Source: Coriobacteriia bacterium
Lineage (GTDB): Bacteria; Actinomycetota; Coriobacteriia; WRKU01; WQUG01
Assembly: GCA_009785795.1 (NCBI GenBank)
Contig: WQVN01000005.1
Coordinates: 1-42,268 of the forward strand
Direction of reading: 5' to 3'
Length of the DNA stretch: 42,268 nt
The notes under the pieces were generated by a model, which was given only the letters and a program-made list of their open reading frames with translations, had not been told where the DNA came from and did not search any database. A program made the translations under genes and the position numbers. Below are positions 1-9,064 of this stretch, one piece after another (positions within the stretch are counted from its first letter, which is position 1; every line of letters begins with the position of its first letter).

Positions 1-1
1 A

Positions 2-181
2 GCAATTGACCCTGATGTAGTTCTGCCAAAAACAGACTATACAAAGAAAGAGCGAATCGCTCGCTTGACAGATCTTATTATGGCAGGTATTGCAAATACT
101 TTAGAAGCTGCACAGGCGCAAAATGCTGCTCGAACTGAAAAAGACGGTAAGGGCAACACTGCAGAAAGTGCAGGAAACTAA
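2..181 (+). CDS. C-terminal end of an upstream CDS, possibly 1-acylglycerol-3-phosphate acyltransferase (PlsC-like)
   Basis: Open frame 2 from the window edge (AIDPDVVLPKTDYTKKERIARLTDLIMAGIANTLEAAQ...) ending in TAA that overlaps the ispH ATG (TAATG). Identity is a guess from context. Confidence 0.4.
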   Translation, partial: AIDPDVVLPKTDYTKKERIARLTDLIMAGIANTLEAAQAQNAARTEKDGKGNTAESAGN

Positions 182-1164
182 TGGAGATACATGTTGCAAG
201 ACCAGCAGGTACTTGTTATGGAGTGGAACGTGCCCTAAAACTGGCGCGTGAGGCTGCACGTGAAGCCCGTGGTGCGCCTGTGGCAAGTTTAGGAGAGCTG
301 ATTCACAATCCCCAGGCAGTTGACACCTTGCGCTTGATTGGCGTGGATGTTGTAGCAAGTCTGGATGATCTGCCTCTAGCATCAAATGATGCAAAAAATA
401 CCTTGATTATCCGCAGTCACGGGGTTGCTCCTAGCGTGATAGAGGAAGCTGAAGCACGCGGTGCAAATGTTGTTGATGCGACCTGTCCTCACGTTGCACG
501 GGTGCAGGAAGCTGCAGAAAAGCTGGCAGTTGATGGCTTTACGGTACTTATTGTGGGTGAGCCTGACCACCCAGAAGTATTTGGCATTAGTGCGCGCGCA
601 GGCGAAAACTCGCATGTTGTAACAGGCTCTGCGGACTTACCGCCTATTGCAGAGTTACGCGATCAGCGCGTAGGCGTGGTAATCCAAACGACGCAAACAG
701 CAGAAGCGCTGGCAGAGGTAGTGGATGCACTACGTGATCAGGTTGTCGAACTGCGTGTTGTCAACACTATTTGTAGTGCAACCTCACGCAGACAGCAAGC
801 TGCAGAAGAACTGTCACGTCAGGTTGACGTGGTGGTGGTTGTTGGCGGACATAACAGTGGCAATACCAGACGTCTTTACGAAATCAGTAAGGAAGCATGC
901 CCGCACAGCTATCACATTGAGACCAGTGCAGAATTAGAAAAGTCCTGGTTTGACGGCGCGGAAAAGGTGGGTATTACTGCGGGCGCCTCTACGCCTGAGG
1001 ACCAGCTGCAAAGCGTTGTAGCGCGTATTCGTGCCATTGGAATTGAGACTTATCGCGACGCAGACGCAGCAGATGCAAAGCACATAAAGAATCGTGTAAA
1101 TGACTCAGGTAAAGATGCTACTACTGATCTGGGGGCGGCTGGCTTGAAGGCAGATGAGTGGTAA
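181..1164 (+). CDS. ispH: 4-hydroxy-3-methylbut-2-enyl diphosphate reductase
   Basis: IspH motifs: MEIHVARPAGTCYGVERAL, SLGELIHNP, DATCPHVARVQ, ICSATSRRQ, GGHNSGNTRRL, ITAGASTPE. Confidence 0.95.
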   Translation: MEIHVARPAGTCYGVERALKLAREAAREARGAPVASLGELIHNPQAVDTLRLIGVDVVASLDDLPLASNDAKNTLIIRSHGVAPSVIEEAEARGANVVDATCPHVARVQEAAEKLAVDGFTVLIVGEPDHPEVFGISARAGENSHVVTGSADLPPIAELRDQRVGVVIQTTQTAEALAEVVDALRDQVVELRVVNTICSATSRRQQAAEELSRQVDVVVVVGGHNSGNTRRLYEISKEACPHSYHIETSAELEKSWFDGAEKVGITAGASTPEDQLQSVVARIRAIGIETYRDADAADAKHIKNRVNDSGKDATTDLGAAGLKADEW

Positions 1165-1166
1165 TC

Positions 1167-2594
1167 ATGTCTGATGTATCTCGCACAAAAGCAGGAGCAA
1201 AAATACAGACAGTAGTGCCAAGCTCTGCGGCAGACGCAGCAGGAATCAAGGCGGGCGAGCACGTCCAGTCTATAAATGGATTACCCGCATCTGACTATAT
1301 TGATTGGCTGTGGGAAAGCGATGGCAGCGAGATTGAGCTTGAGATAGTAGGTATAGACGGCAAGTCCAGGATAGTTAACCTGCAGCGTGAAGTTGTTGAA
1401 TCTGCGGGCGACGAAAGCAGCCGGGGCGGTTGGGGCATTGAGTTTCCTGACATTATCTGGGATGGTATTCACAATTGTGCCAATGATTGCGTTTTTTGCT
1501 TCATGCAGCAATTGCCTGACACTGCTCGTGGCAGTTTGCGCATGCGCGATGACGACTATCGTCTGTCATTTTTACAGGGAAATTTTATTACGCTAACCAA
1601 CTTGAGCGATGCAGATAAGCAGCGCATTGTAGATCAAAATGTTTCTCCTTTGCGCGTGTCTTTTCATGCGGCAAATGAAGAAGTGCGCGAAAAGCTAATT
1701 GGCAAAAATCAGGCGGCTGGATTGAAGAATCTTGATGACTTGATAGCTGCAGGTATTAATTTTCATATCCAAATCGTTCTATTGCCAGGAATTAATGATG
1801 GTACAGTTCTTGAAGAAACTCTGCAGTATCTACAAGACCCAAAGCGACTGTCACACGTCCTAAGTGTTGGCATAGTACCTGTTGCTTTTACGGATTATGC
1901 ACCTGTACGCCTGAAGGATATGCTCAATTCTGCAAGCCTGCCAGATGAAGATAGAGAAGAATGGTCAAAGTCTGTAATTGAGCAGGTTCAGCGACATCAA
2001 TTTGAGCAATACGAACAGCGCGATCTGACTTGGGTATACCTCGCTGATGAGTTTTATATTCATGCACATGCACCCTTTCCACTGCCAGAATTTTACGATG
2101 GATTTCCACAACTAGAAAATGGCATCGGCATGGTCTTGAATTTTATTGCAGATGTGCGTGAGCATTTTGAGGATCTCGCGTCGACCATTGCAGCACTGCC
2201 CAATAATGAGTCAATTACCATTGTGTGTGGGGAACTGCTTGCGCAAACATGGCTGGGTGTCTTGTCTGCCGTGCATGCTGGTGGGAAACTACGTTTGCTG
2301 CCCGTGCGCAATCGTTATTTTGGGGGGAATGTTAGCGTGACAGGATTGTTGACCGCTGACGACATTTTGCGTGCTGTGCAATTTGATAGCGAGCATCTAC
2401 AGGCTGAAAATCAAGACGCAGCCACCAGCCACTGCTATCTGGTGCCTGACTGTATCTTCAATGATAATGGACGTACTCTAGATGATTGCAATGTGCAGCA
2501 GCTGAAGGATGCAGCCAGTGTACAACTGGATATTTATCGTATTGGCATTGCTGGACTAATAGAATCCATAAAGGAGCATACCTCACATGCCTGA
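1167..2594 (+). CDS. DUF512 family protein with N-terminal PDZ and radical-SAM-like CxxxCxFCF motif
   Basis: PDZ-like N-terminus (VVPSSAADAAGIKAGEHVQSINGLPASDY) and NCANDCVFCFMQQLP. ATG 1167 preferred; ORF extends to 1158. Confidence 0.85.
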   Translation: MSDVSRTKAGAKIQTVVPSSAADAAGIKAGEHVQSINGLPASDYIDWLWESDGSEIELEIVGIDGKSRIVNLQREVVESAGDESSRGGWGIEFPDIIWDGIHNCANDCVFCFMQQLPDTARGSLRMRDDDYRLSFLQGNFITLTNLSDADKQRIVDQNVSPLRVSFHAANEEVREKLIGKNQAAGLKNLDDLIAAGINFHIQIVLLPGINDGTVLEETLQYLQDPKRLSHVLSVGIVPVAFTDYAPVRLKDMLNSASLPDEDREEWSKSVIEQVQRHQFEQYEQRDLTWVYLADEFYIHAHAPFPLPEFYDGFPQLENGIGMVLNFIADVREHFEDLASTIAALPNNESITIVCGELLAQTWLGVLSAVHAGGKLRLLPVRNRYFGGNVSVTGLLTADDILRAVQFDSEHLQAENQDAATSHCYLVPDCIFNDNGRTLDDCNVQQLKDAASVQLDIYRIGIAGLIESIKEHTSHA

Positions 2595-4035
2595 AAATGT
2601 ACTCCCTATAGTTGCCATTGTTGGCAGACCTAATGTTGGCAAGTCGAGTTTTGTGAATCGTATCAGTGGGCGTATGGATGCCATTGTGCATGGCGAACGC
2701 GGTGTTACGCGCGATCGCAGTTATCATGAAGCTGATTGGGCAGGGCGTAGCTTTATCCTTGTTGATACTGGTGGTATTGAGCTTGCACGTGATGATGTTT
2801 TTCAGTCAAGTATCCGCGCTCAGGCAGAGATTGCGACTAGTCAGGCAGATGCGATTGTTTTTCTGGTTGACGGACAGACGGGAATGACCGCTGACGATGA
2901 GGAGCTTGCAAAGTTGCTCAAGCGCACTAAAAAACCTATTTTTCTCGCCGTTAATAAGGTAGACAATCCTGTTTCAGAGCAAGAAACCTATGAGTTCTGG
3001 AATCTGGGGCTGGGGACACCCTTTCCCGTTTCTGCAACACATGGTACGGGCACAGGTGATCTTTTTGATGAAATTATCGCGGTACTGCCTGACACCACAA
3101 ATGCAGGTGTCCGCTCAGATGTAGTGTTGGAAGCAGATGCTTATTTAGATATTGATGCTGACGATGATGATTTTGCAGATGAGAAACGTTCAAGCAGGCG
3201 GCCTGTATATGGGGATAACGACCCTGTCAGAATAGCAATTATTGGCAGACCCAATGCGGGCAAGTCTTCGATTACCAATAGACTGTCAAATATGGAACGT
3301 TCTATCGTGTCTGAAGTTGCGGGTACGACGCGTGATGCTATTGATACGAGCTTTAGCTATGAGGGCAGGGAAATCACACTGGTTGATACGGCAGGTCTGC
3401 GCAGAAAAGCGCTGATTGATACAGATGTTGAATATTATGGCTTTGTGCGTGCAATGCGAGCCATTGACCGTGCTGATGTCACCTTGTTGGTCATCGATGC
3501 AGAAATTGGTCTCACTGACCAAGATCAGCGAATTGCATCCTATGCTACCGATAGAGGACGTGCCATTGTTGTTCTGTTAAACAAATGGGATCTGATGAAG
3601 CAGGAAAGTGCTGATCATGCCGTTGAAGCTGAACGTACGCGTCAGCTACTTATGGATCGCATTGAGGATCGGTTAGGCTTTATTTCATGGGCACCCGTAA
3701 TTCGCGTAAGTGCGCTTAGTGGGCGTGGATTTGATCGCGTGCTTGATACGGTGCTGCAAGTCTTTGGCAATTATCGCACGCAGCTCAGCACGTCAAGCTT
3801 GAATCGATTCCTTACTGAGCTACGTCAGTTTGGTCATACAGTAAGCAGAGGTCCTCAAAAGCTAAGTATTAAGTATGTGGCACAGACGCAGTACGAGCCA
3901 CCAGGTTTTACTTTCTTTTGCAATTTCCCTAGACTAGTTGATGACAGCTATCAGCGCTACCTAGAGAATCGCTTGCGTGAACATTTTGATTTAACAGGTA
4001 CACCAGTGCGGATGAAATTCCGCAGCAAAGTTTAG
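2587..4035 (+). CDS. der: GTPase Der (EngA)
   Basis: Two tandem G domains (GRPNVGKSSFVNR and GRPNAGKSSITNR), NKVD/NKWD, KH-like C-terminus. Confidence 0.96.
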   Translation: MPENVLPIVAIVGRPNVGKSSFVNRISGRMDAIVHGERGVTRDRSYHEADWAGRSFILVDTGGIELARDDVFQSSIRAQAEIATSQADAIVFLVDGQTGMTADDEELAKLLKRTKKPIFLAVNKVDNPVSEQETYEFWNLGLGTPFPVSATHGTGTGDLFDEIIAVLPDTTNAGVRSDVVLEADAYLDIDADDDDFADEKRSSRRPVYGDNDPVRIAIIGRPNAGKSSITNRLSNMERSIVSEVAGTTRDAIDTSFSYEGREITLVDTAGLRRKALIDTDVEYYGFVRAMRAIDRADVTLLVIDAEIGLTDQDQRIASYATDRGRAIVVLLNKWDLMKQESADHAVEAERTRQLLMDRIEDRLGFISWAPVIRVSALSGRGFDRVLDTVLQVFGNYRTQLSTSSLNRFLTELRQFGHTVSRGPQKLSIKYVAQTQYEPPGFTFFCNFPRLVDDSYQRYLENRLREHFDLTGTPVRMKFRSKV

Positions 4036-4061
4036 ATTGATATCAGGAGGAATATCTACGC

Positions 4062-4763
4062 ATGGATTCAATCGCACAGCCATTATTTGACTTGCCGTAC
4101 GCTGTACAGGCAGTCATTGTACTGGTTTTTGCCTATTTGTTTGGCGCAATTCCCTTTTCATTCATCATAGGGAAGGTCTTTTTTAGAATTAACCTGTTTC
4201 AAAAAGGCTCGGGAAATTTAGGAGCTGCCAATACGTTTCGTGTGTTAGGAGCACCAGCGGGCATCGCAACGCTACTACTGGACATGACAAAAGGTGCTGT
4301 TGCAATATACGCGGCTCGCTTCATCGTTGATGGTTCAGGAATGGGTGCTGCAGCAGGCAATTGGCTGCTTGCAGGATGTGCGCTTGCAGTCATCGTGGGG
4401 CACACAGCATCGCCCTATATTAAGTTTCGTGGTGGCAAGGGGGCAGCAAGTTCTGCGGGTGTCATGTTTGCTCTGGTTCCCATTGTGTTTTGGATATCCT
4501 TTGTGATTTTTGTTTCAACCATTGCTATAACACGCTATGTGTCTGTAGGTACGCTTGCCGTTGCCTTCACCTTTCCAATCTGGATGGCAATCTTTTATGG
4601 CAATCTGCCCTTTATACTTTTTGGTGTGCTGATTGCCGTAATTGTTCCCTGGTTGCATAAGGGTAACATTCAGCGCTTGCGGGCAGGCACAGAACGGCGT
4701 TTTGCATGGAAAAATCGCGGCGAGGGGCTTCGCAAAGATGAGGCTGACAATGGCAGTGCATAG
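4062..4763 (+). CDS. plsY: Glycerol-3-phosphate acyltransferase PlsY
   Basis: YLFGAIPFSFIIGKV, GSGNLGAANTFRVLG, GHTASPYIKFRGGKGAA; SD AGGAGG upstream. Confidence 0.94.
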   Translation: MDSIAQPLFDLPYAVQAVIVLVFAYLFGAIPFSFIIGKVFFRINLFQKGSGNLGAANTFRVLGAPAGIATLLLDMTKGAVAIYAARFIVDGSGMGAAAGNWLLAGCALAVIVGHTASPYIKFRGGKGAASSAGVMFALVPIVFWISFVIFVSTIAITRYVSVGTLAVAFTFPIWMAIFYGNLPFILFGVLIAVIVPWLHKGNIQRLRAGTERRFAWKNRGEGLRKDEADNGSA

Positions 4764-4832
4764 CAGATAGACATACTGTGCGTGCAGTGCGAGTTAAGGC
4801 TAACTAAGTGATTTAGGAAGCGAGCAAAGATT

Positions 4833-5831
4833 ATGGCAAAAATAGGCGTCATAGGTGCAGGATCATGGGGAACGGCAGTTGCTTGGTTACTTGATGGCAA
4901 AGGGCACAATGTGCAAATGTGGGCTTTCGAGTCTGAAATCGCAGATGCGATTAATGCTTCTGGCAGAAACCCCATATATTTGCCAAAAGTGCAGTTCAGT
5001 GATCGCATTAGTGCGAGCTCTGATATGGCAATCGCACTTGAAGACGCAGAAGCAGTCGTCATGGTTACGCCCAGTATTGGTGTGCGTGCCACTGCTGAAA
5101 AGGTAGCAGAAACACTTTCTATTGACACGCCAGTAATAATCCTCAGCAAAGGATTGGAATCTGGCACTTCACTTCTGATGACAGAAATACTTGAAGAGGT
5201 GCTGGGCAATCCTGATCGTATTGCTGCGCTTTCGGGTCCAAATCATGCAGAAGAAGTCAGCCGTGCCGTTCCTTCTGCTACGGTCGTTGCTGCTCATTCG
5301 CAGCAAACTGCAGACTACTTCCAGCAGTTATTTTCGACACCATTCTTTCGCGTGTATACCAATACCGATATTACAGGTGTTGAGTTGTGCGGTGCAGGCA
5401 AGAATGTTGTTGCCATCGCTTGTGGTCTGTGCGATGGCTTAAGGCTTGGCGACAATGCAAAGGCGTCCCTAATGACGCGTGGTCTTGCAGAGATGGCTCG
5501 TTTGGGTAAAGCGCGTGGAGCACAATCTGAAACCTTTCAGGGACTTGCAGGGATGGGTGACTTGATTGTAACCTGTACTTCAAAGCATTCACGAAACAGA
5601 TCACTGGGCGAAGAGCTTGCTCGTGGAGGCACATTAGAGGGATATCAACAGCGTACAAAAATGGTTGTTGAGGGAGCAATGGCCTGTGCAAGCATCTATG
5701 AACTTGCGCAGACAGAAGGAATTGATGTTCCTATTACACAGCTGATTTATCAGATACTATACGAAGATTATAGTGCTGAGCTAGGCGTGAGCATGTTAAT
5801 GAGCCGCCCCCTAAAGTCAGAACAAGAATAA
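4833..5831 (+). CDS. gpsA: NAD(P)H-dependent glycerol-3-phosphate dehydrogenase
   Basis: IGVIGAGSWGTAVAWLL, LSGPNHAEEVSRAVPSATVVA, GVELCGAGKNVVAIA. Confidence 0.96.
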   Translation: MAKIGVIGAGSWGTAVAWLLDGKGHNVQMWAFESEIADAINASGRNPIYLPKVQFSDRISASSDMAIALEDAEAVVMVTPSIGVRATAEKVAETLSIDTPVIILSKGLESGTSLLMTEILEEVLGNPDRIAALSGPNHAEEVSRAVPSATVVAAHSQQTADYFQQLFSTPFFRVYTNTDITGVELCGAGKNVVAIACGLCDGLRLGDNAKASLMTRGLAEMARLGKARGAQSETFQGLAGMGDLIVTCTSKHSRNRSLGEELARGGTLEGYQQRTKMVVEGAMACASIYELAQTEGIDVPITQLIYQILYEDYSAELGVSMLMSRPLKSEQE

Positions 5832-5843
5832 GGAGCAGAACTC

Positions 5844-6521
5844 ATGTCAGTGTCACATGTTATTCAGACAATCGTATCTCCTTCACTGCTCTCTGCTGAC
5901 TTTACCGATTTGCGAGAAGCGCTACGTACTGTTGAAGATGCTGGTACTCCTTGGATTCATCTTGATGTCATGGATGGACATTTTGTGCCTAACTTGACTT
6001 TTGGACCACCTGTGATTGCAGCCTTGCGCAGTAAGACAAATCTTGTTTTTGATGTCCATCTTATGATCGACAATCCAGACGACACTATCGATTGGTATCT
6101 TGATGTGGGATGTGACTATATTACCGTGCACCTGGAATCTGCTCGCGACGTTGTAGCCATGTCACAAAAAGTTCGCGCACAGGGCAAGCATTTTGGGCTG
6201 GCAATCAAGCCCGATGCTCCAGTGTCAACTCTTGCTGATTTTTTACCACACCTTGATATGGTGCTAATTATGTCGGTGTTCCCTGGGTTTTCAGGTCAGT
6301 CTTTTATTCCAGAAACGATTGAGCGACTTGAACAGTTGCAGGATCTCTGCATGCGTGCAAATTGCAATCCTCTTGTGCAGGTAGACGGTGGCATTAATGC
6401 AGAAACTGCGGCACAGTGTGCAGCAAAGGGGGCTCAGATATTTGTTGCAGGAAATGCTTTTTTCAAGGCTGAAAATCCCACAATAGCTCTACAGGACATA
6501 ATCACTGCCACGCAGAGATAA
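5844..6521 (+). CDS. rpe: Ribulose-phosphate 3-epimerase
   Basis: PSLLSADF, HLDVMDGHFVPNLTFGP, VFPGFSGQSFIPE, VDGGIN. Confidence 0.95.
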   Translation: MSVSHVIQTIVSPSLLSADFTDLREALRTVEDAGTPWIHLDVMDGHFVPNLTFGPPVIAALRSKTNLVFDVHLMIDNPDDTIDWYLDVGCDYITVHLESARDVVAMSQKVRAQGKHFGLAIKPDAPVSTLADFLPHLDMVLIMSVFPGFSGQSFIPETIERLEQLQDLCMRANCNPLVQVDGGINAETAAQCAAKGAQIFVAGNAFFKAENPTIALQDIITATQR

Positions 6522-6566
6522 GCTACACCTTTTGAATATCTTGCATTTGCGTGCGAAGTGACAAAA

Positions 6567-6593
6567 ATAGGGCAGGTATAGTTCCTGCCCTAT
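6567..6593 (-). terminator. Rho-independent terminator for the minus-strand hydrolase gene
   Basis: 10-bp inverted repeat ATAGGGCAGG-tatagtt-CCTGCCCTAT; on the minus strand it is followed by TTTTTGT. Confidence 0.75.
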
Positions 6594-6614
6594 CGCATGG
6601 TATGCGTGTCCTGC

Positions 6615-7163
6615 CTATTGCCAGTCTTTGCTTAAATCGGCACAGGACTCATCAATTTTTGCCGCATACATTGCTTGCATGTAGTCAAGGGCTGTTTGCT
6701 GGGTATCTGCATCCAAAGCTTCTACGCCGTCTGTAGGGATTACCACCTTGAAGCCCCACATGTATGCATCTGCTGCGGTGTGCTGTATGCAAATGTTAGT
6801 TAGCATTCCGCAGATGATCAAGGTATCGATCTGTAGGTCACGCAACAAGCTGTGAAGTCCTGTTTCAAAGAATGCGCTGTAGCGACGCTTTGGCAGAATG
6901 TGATCGCCAGCTTGCGGTGAGAGTTCTGGTATAAACTCTGCCCCTGTAGTTCCTGCCATGGCATGGTCTCCCCACAAATCCAGTTCATGGTCAATATTTG
7001 GCAAATGTGCATCATTGCTAAATATCACAGGAATTTTTGCAGTGCGAGCAGCCGCTACCAGACCCTGTATGGGTGCGATGATATTGCTTGCGCGTGGGTT
7101 CGCCAGACTGCCTGTTACAAAGTCGTTTAGCATATCGATGACAATTACTGCTGGTTTTGACAT
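6615..7163 (-). CDS. Isochorismatase-family cysteine hydrolase (nicotinamidase-like)
   Basis: PAVIVIDMLNDFVTGSL, LPKRRYSAFFETGL, LIICGMLTNICIQHTAADAYMWGFKVVIPTDG. Confidence 0.85.
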   Translation of the reverse strand: MSKPAVIVIDMLNDFVTGSLANPRASNIIAPIQGLVAAARTAKIPVIFSNDAHLPNIDHELDLWGDHAMAGTTGAEFIPELSPQAGDHILPKRRYSAFFETGLHSLLRDLQIDTLIICGMLTNICIQHTAADAYMWGFKVVIPTDGVEALDADTQQTALDYMQAMYAAKIDESCADLSKDWQ

Positions 7164-7199
7164 GAAGACTCACTTTCTACTTACATTCAATGGATTAAA

Positions 7200-7227
7200 T
7201 TGACCTTGCTGTGCGTAGCGGTATTAT
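7200..7227 (+). promoter_or_regulatory. Probable sigma-70-type promoter of metG
   Basis: TTGACC (7200-7205), 16-nt spacer, TATTAT (7222-7227), upstream of ATG 7278. Confidence 0.6.
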
Positions 7228-7277
7228 ACAATAGTAGCTTGCAAAAACGTACCTTAGATTATCTGGAGAGCAGCGAC

Positions 7278-8900
7278 ATGATCCCTAACCGAAGTTCCTA
7301 TTATCTGACGACGCCAATTTATTATGTCAACGACGTTCCGCACTTGGGAACAGCGTATACAACCATTGCTGCTGACGTGATGGCTCGCTACAGACGCATG
7401 AGCGGACATGATGTAGTGTTTTTGACGGGCTTGGATGAGCATGGCCAGAAAATCGAACAAGCTGCCACTGCTGCAGGGTATACGCCGCAAGAATGGGTGG
7501 ATAAGCTTGCTCCTGCGTTCAAAGAGACGTGGGAGATGCTTGGCATCAGCTATGATATCTTTATGCGCACGACAAGTGATGAGCATAGGCGTGCTGTGCA
7601 AGAATTCGCACGTCGCCTGTATGATAGTGGGGACATTTATTCTGGAAGCTATGAGGGCTGGTACTGTGTGCCTGATGAAGCTTACTGGGCGCCAGGCGAT
7701 CTGGACATGGAAGATGTTGGCGATGGCAAAGAAGATGCTGTTCCCAATTGTCCCGACTGTAGCAGGTCACTACAGTTTGTGCGTGAGAAGAATTGGTTTT
7801 TCCGTCTGTCGAATTATGCTGATTTTTTATTGCAGTGGTATGCAGATAATCCACAGGCATTGCAGCCTGAAACACGTCGCAACGAAATACTGTCGTTTAT
7901 TCGTAGTGGGTTGCACGACCTGTCTATTTCACGTGCGAACGTCAAGTGGGGGATTCCACTGCCCTGGACAGAGGGTACTGATGATGCGCAGACCATGTAC
8001 GTGTGGTTTGATGCCTTGATTAACTATTTGACAGGTATTGGCTTTGGAGCAGATGATGAGGCAAGTGCAGCGGAATTTGCCTATCGCTGGCCTGCACAGG
8101 TGCATTATGTAGGCAAAGACATTACACGCTTTCACTGTATTATTTGGCCTGCTATGTTGTATGCTGCAGGCTTGCCTTTGCCGCAACAGGTGTTTGCTCA
8201 TGGTTTTTTGCTGACAAAAGGCGAAAAAATGAGCAAGTCAAAGGGTAATGCAAAAACGCCACGCGAGCTGGTTGAGCGTCTAGGTGTTGATGGTTACCGC
8301 TACTATTTCCTGCGTGACGTAGTCTTTGGGTCTGATGGATCAATTAGCGATGAAGCCATGGTGCAGCGTTTTAATGGAGATTTGGCAAATGACTGGGGGA
8401 ATCTGGTCAGCCGCCTGTTCTCGATGGTGGGCAAATATTGTGATGAAGTAGTTCCAGCATATGTGGGTGATCCGCTTACAGAAGGTGCTGAAGGTGCTGT
8501 GTTGCGAGACATCGCTGATGGCTTGTTTGAGCAAGTAGAAGACGCGTACAATCGCTTTGACTACAGTGGCGCACTTAAAGAGATATGGGAATTGGTGCGT
8601 GCTGCAAATCGCTATCTAGAGGACAGTGCTCCCTGGGGACTTGCGAAAAACGCAGACAGTGACCTGGAGGCAGCGGCACGACTTGCAAATGTATTGTACA
8701 GTGCACTTGAAGCAGTACGCACTATTGCTTTGTTTACTGCGCCCACTATGCCAGCAACCGCTGATGAGGTAATGTCGCGCTTAGAGTTAAGCCCTGCAAC
8801 GACAGTGGTTGATTTGCAGCGTGAGGCTCAGTGGGGGCAGTTGCCTGCAGGAAATAAAGTGACCAAGGGTGACCCTCTATTTCAACGCCTCGATGTTTAG
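7278..8900 (+). CDS. metG: Methionyl-tRNA synthetase, short form without C-terminal tRNA-binding domain
   Basis: YYLTTPIYYVNDVPHLGTAYTT, KMSKSKGN; ends near residue 540. ATG 7278 chosen because the 7200 TTG overlaps the predicted -35. Confidence 0.93.
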   Translation: MIPNRSSYYLTTPIYYVNDVPHLGTAYTTIAADVMARYRRMSGHDVVFLTGLDEHGQKIEQAATAAGYTPQEWVDKLAPAFKETWEMLGISYDIFMRTTSDEHRRAVQEFARRLYDSGDIYSGSYEGWYCVPDEAYWAPGDLDMEDVGDGKEDAVPNCPDCSRSLQFVREKNWFFRLSNYADFLLQWYADNPQALQPETRRNEILSFIRSGLHDLSISRANVKWGIPLPWTEGTDDAQTMYVWFDALINYLTGIGFGADDEASAAEFAYRWPAQVHYVGKDITRFHCIIWPAMLYAAGLPLPQQVFAHGFLLTKGEKMSKSKGNAKTPRELVERLGVDGYRYYFLRDVVFGSDGSISDEAMVQRFNGDLANDWGNLVSRLFSMVGKYCDEVVPAYVGDPLTEGAEGAVLRDIADGLFEQVEDAYNRFDYSGALKEIWELVRAANRYLEDSAPWGLAKNADSDLEAAARLANVLYSALEAVRTIALFTAPTMPATADEVMSRLELSPATTVVDLQREAQWGQLPAGNKVTKGDPLFQRLDV

Positions 8901-9037
8901 AGCACACCAGATGTCCAGACTTTGCGTCGGGTTGAAAAATCCAAATGCACACGTAGTTACTACGCGTAGTTACTACGCTTAGCATGTTGATTTTTGCAAG
9001 CCTCCTTAATTCTGACCATCTGGAGCACTCTGTGGTT
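8897..9037. repeat. Intergenic hairpin repeat, copy A
   Basis: Starts AGAGCACACCAGATGTCCAGAC at the metG stop and ends CATCTGGAGCACTCT; long imperfect palindrome; 28/34 identity to copy B over its first 34 nt. Confidence 0.75.
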
Positions 9038-9064
9038 TGACGGGAGCGCAAAAAAAGAAAACGT

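Noticed and set aside
4781-4806. Small inverted repeat AGTTA-aggc-TAACT between plsY and gpsA
   Set aside because: Only 5 bp, no T-tract, likely chance.
4670-5209. 179-aa minus-strand ORF over plsY/gpsA
   Set aside because: Antisense to two confident genes; no recognisable domain.
7200-7277. N-terminal extension of metG from TTG 7200
   Set aside because: Overlaps the predicted -35/-10; MetRS homology starts at MIPNRSSYYLTTPIYYVNDVPHLG.
7671-7780. Degenerate zinc-binding region of MetRS (CVPD...CPDC) as novelty
   Set aside because: Loss of zinc ligands is common among bacterial MetRS enzymes.
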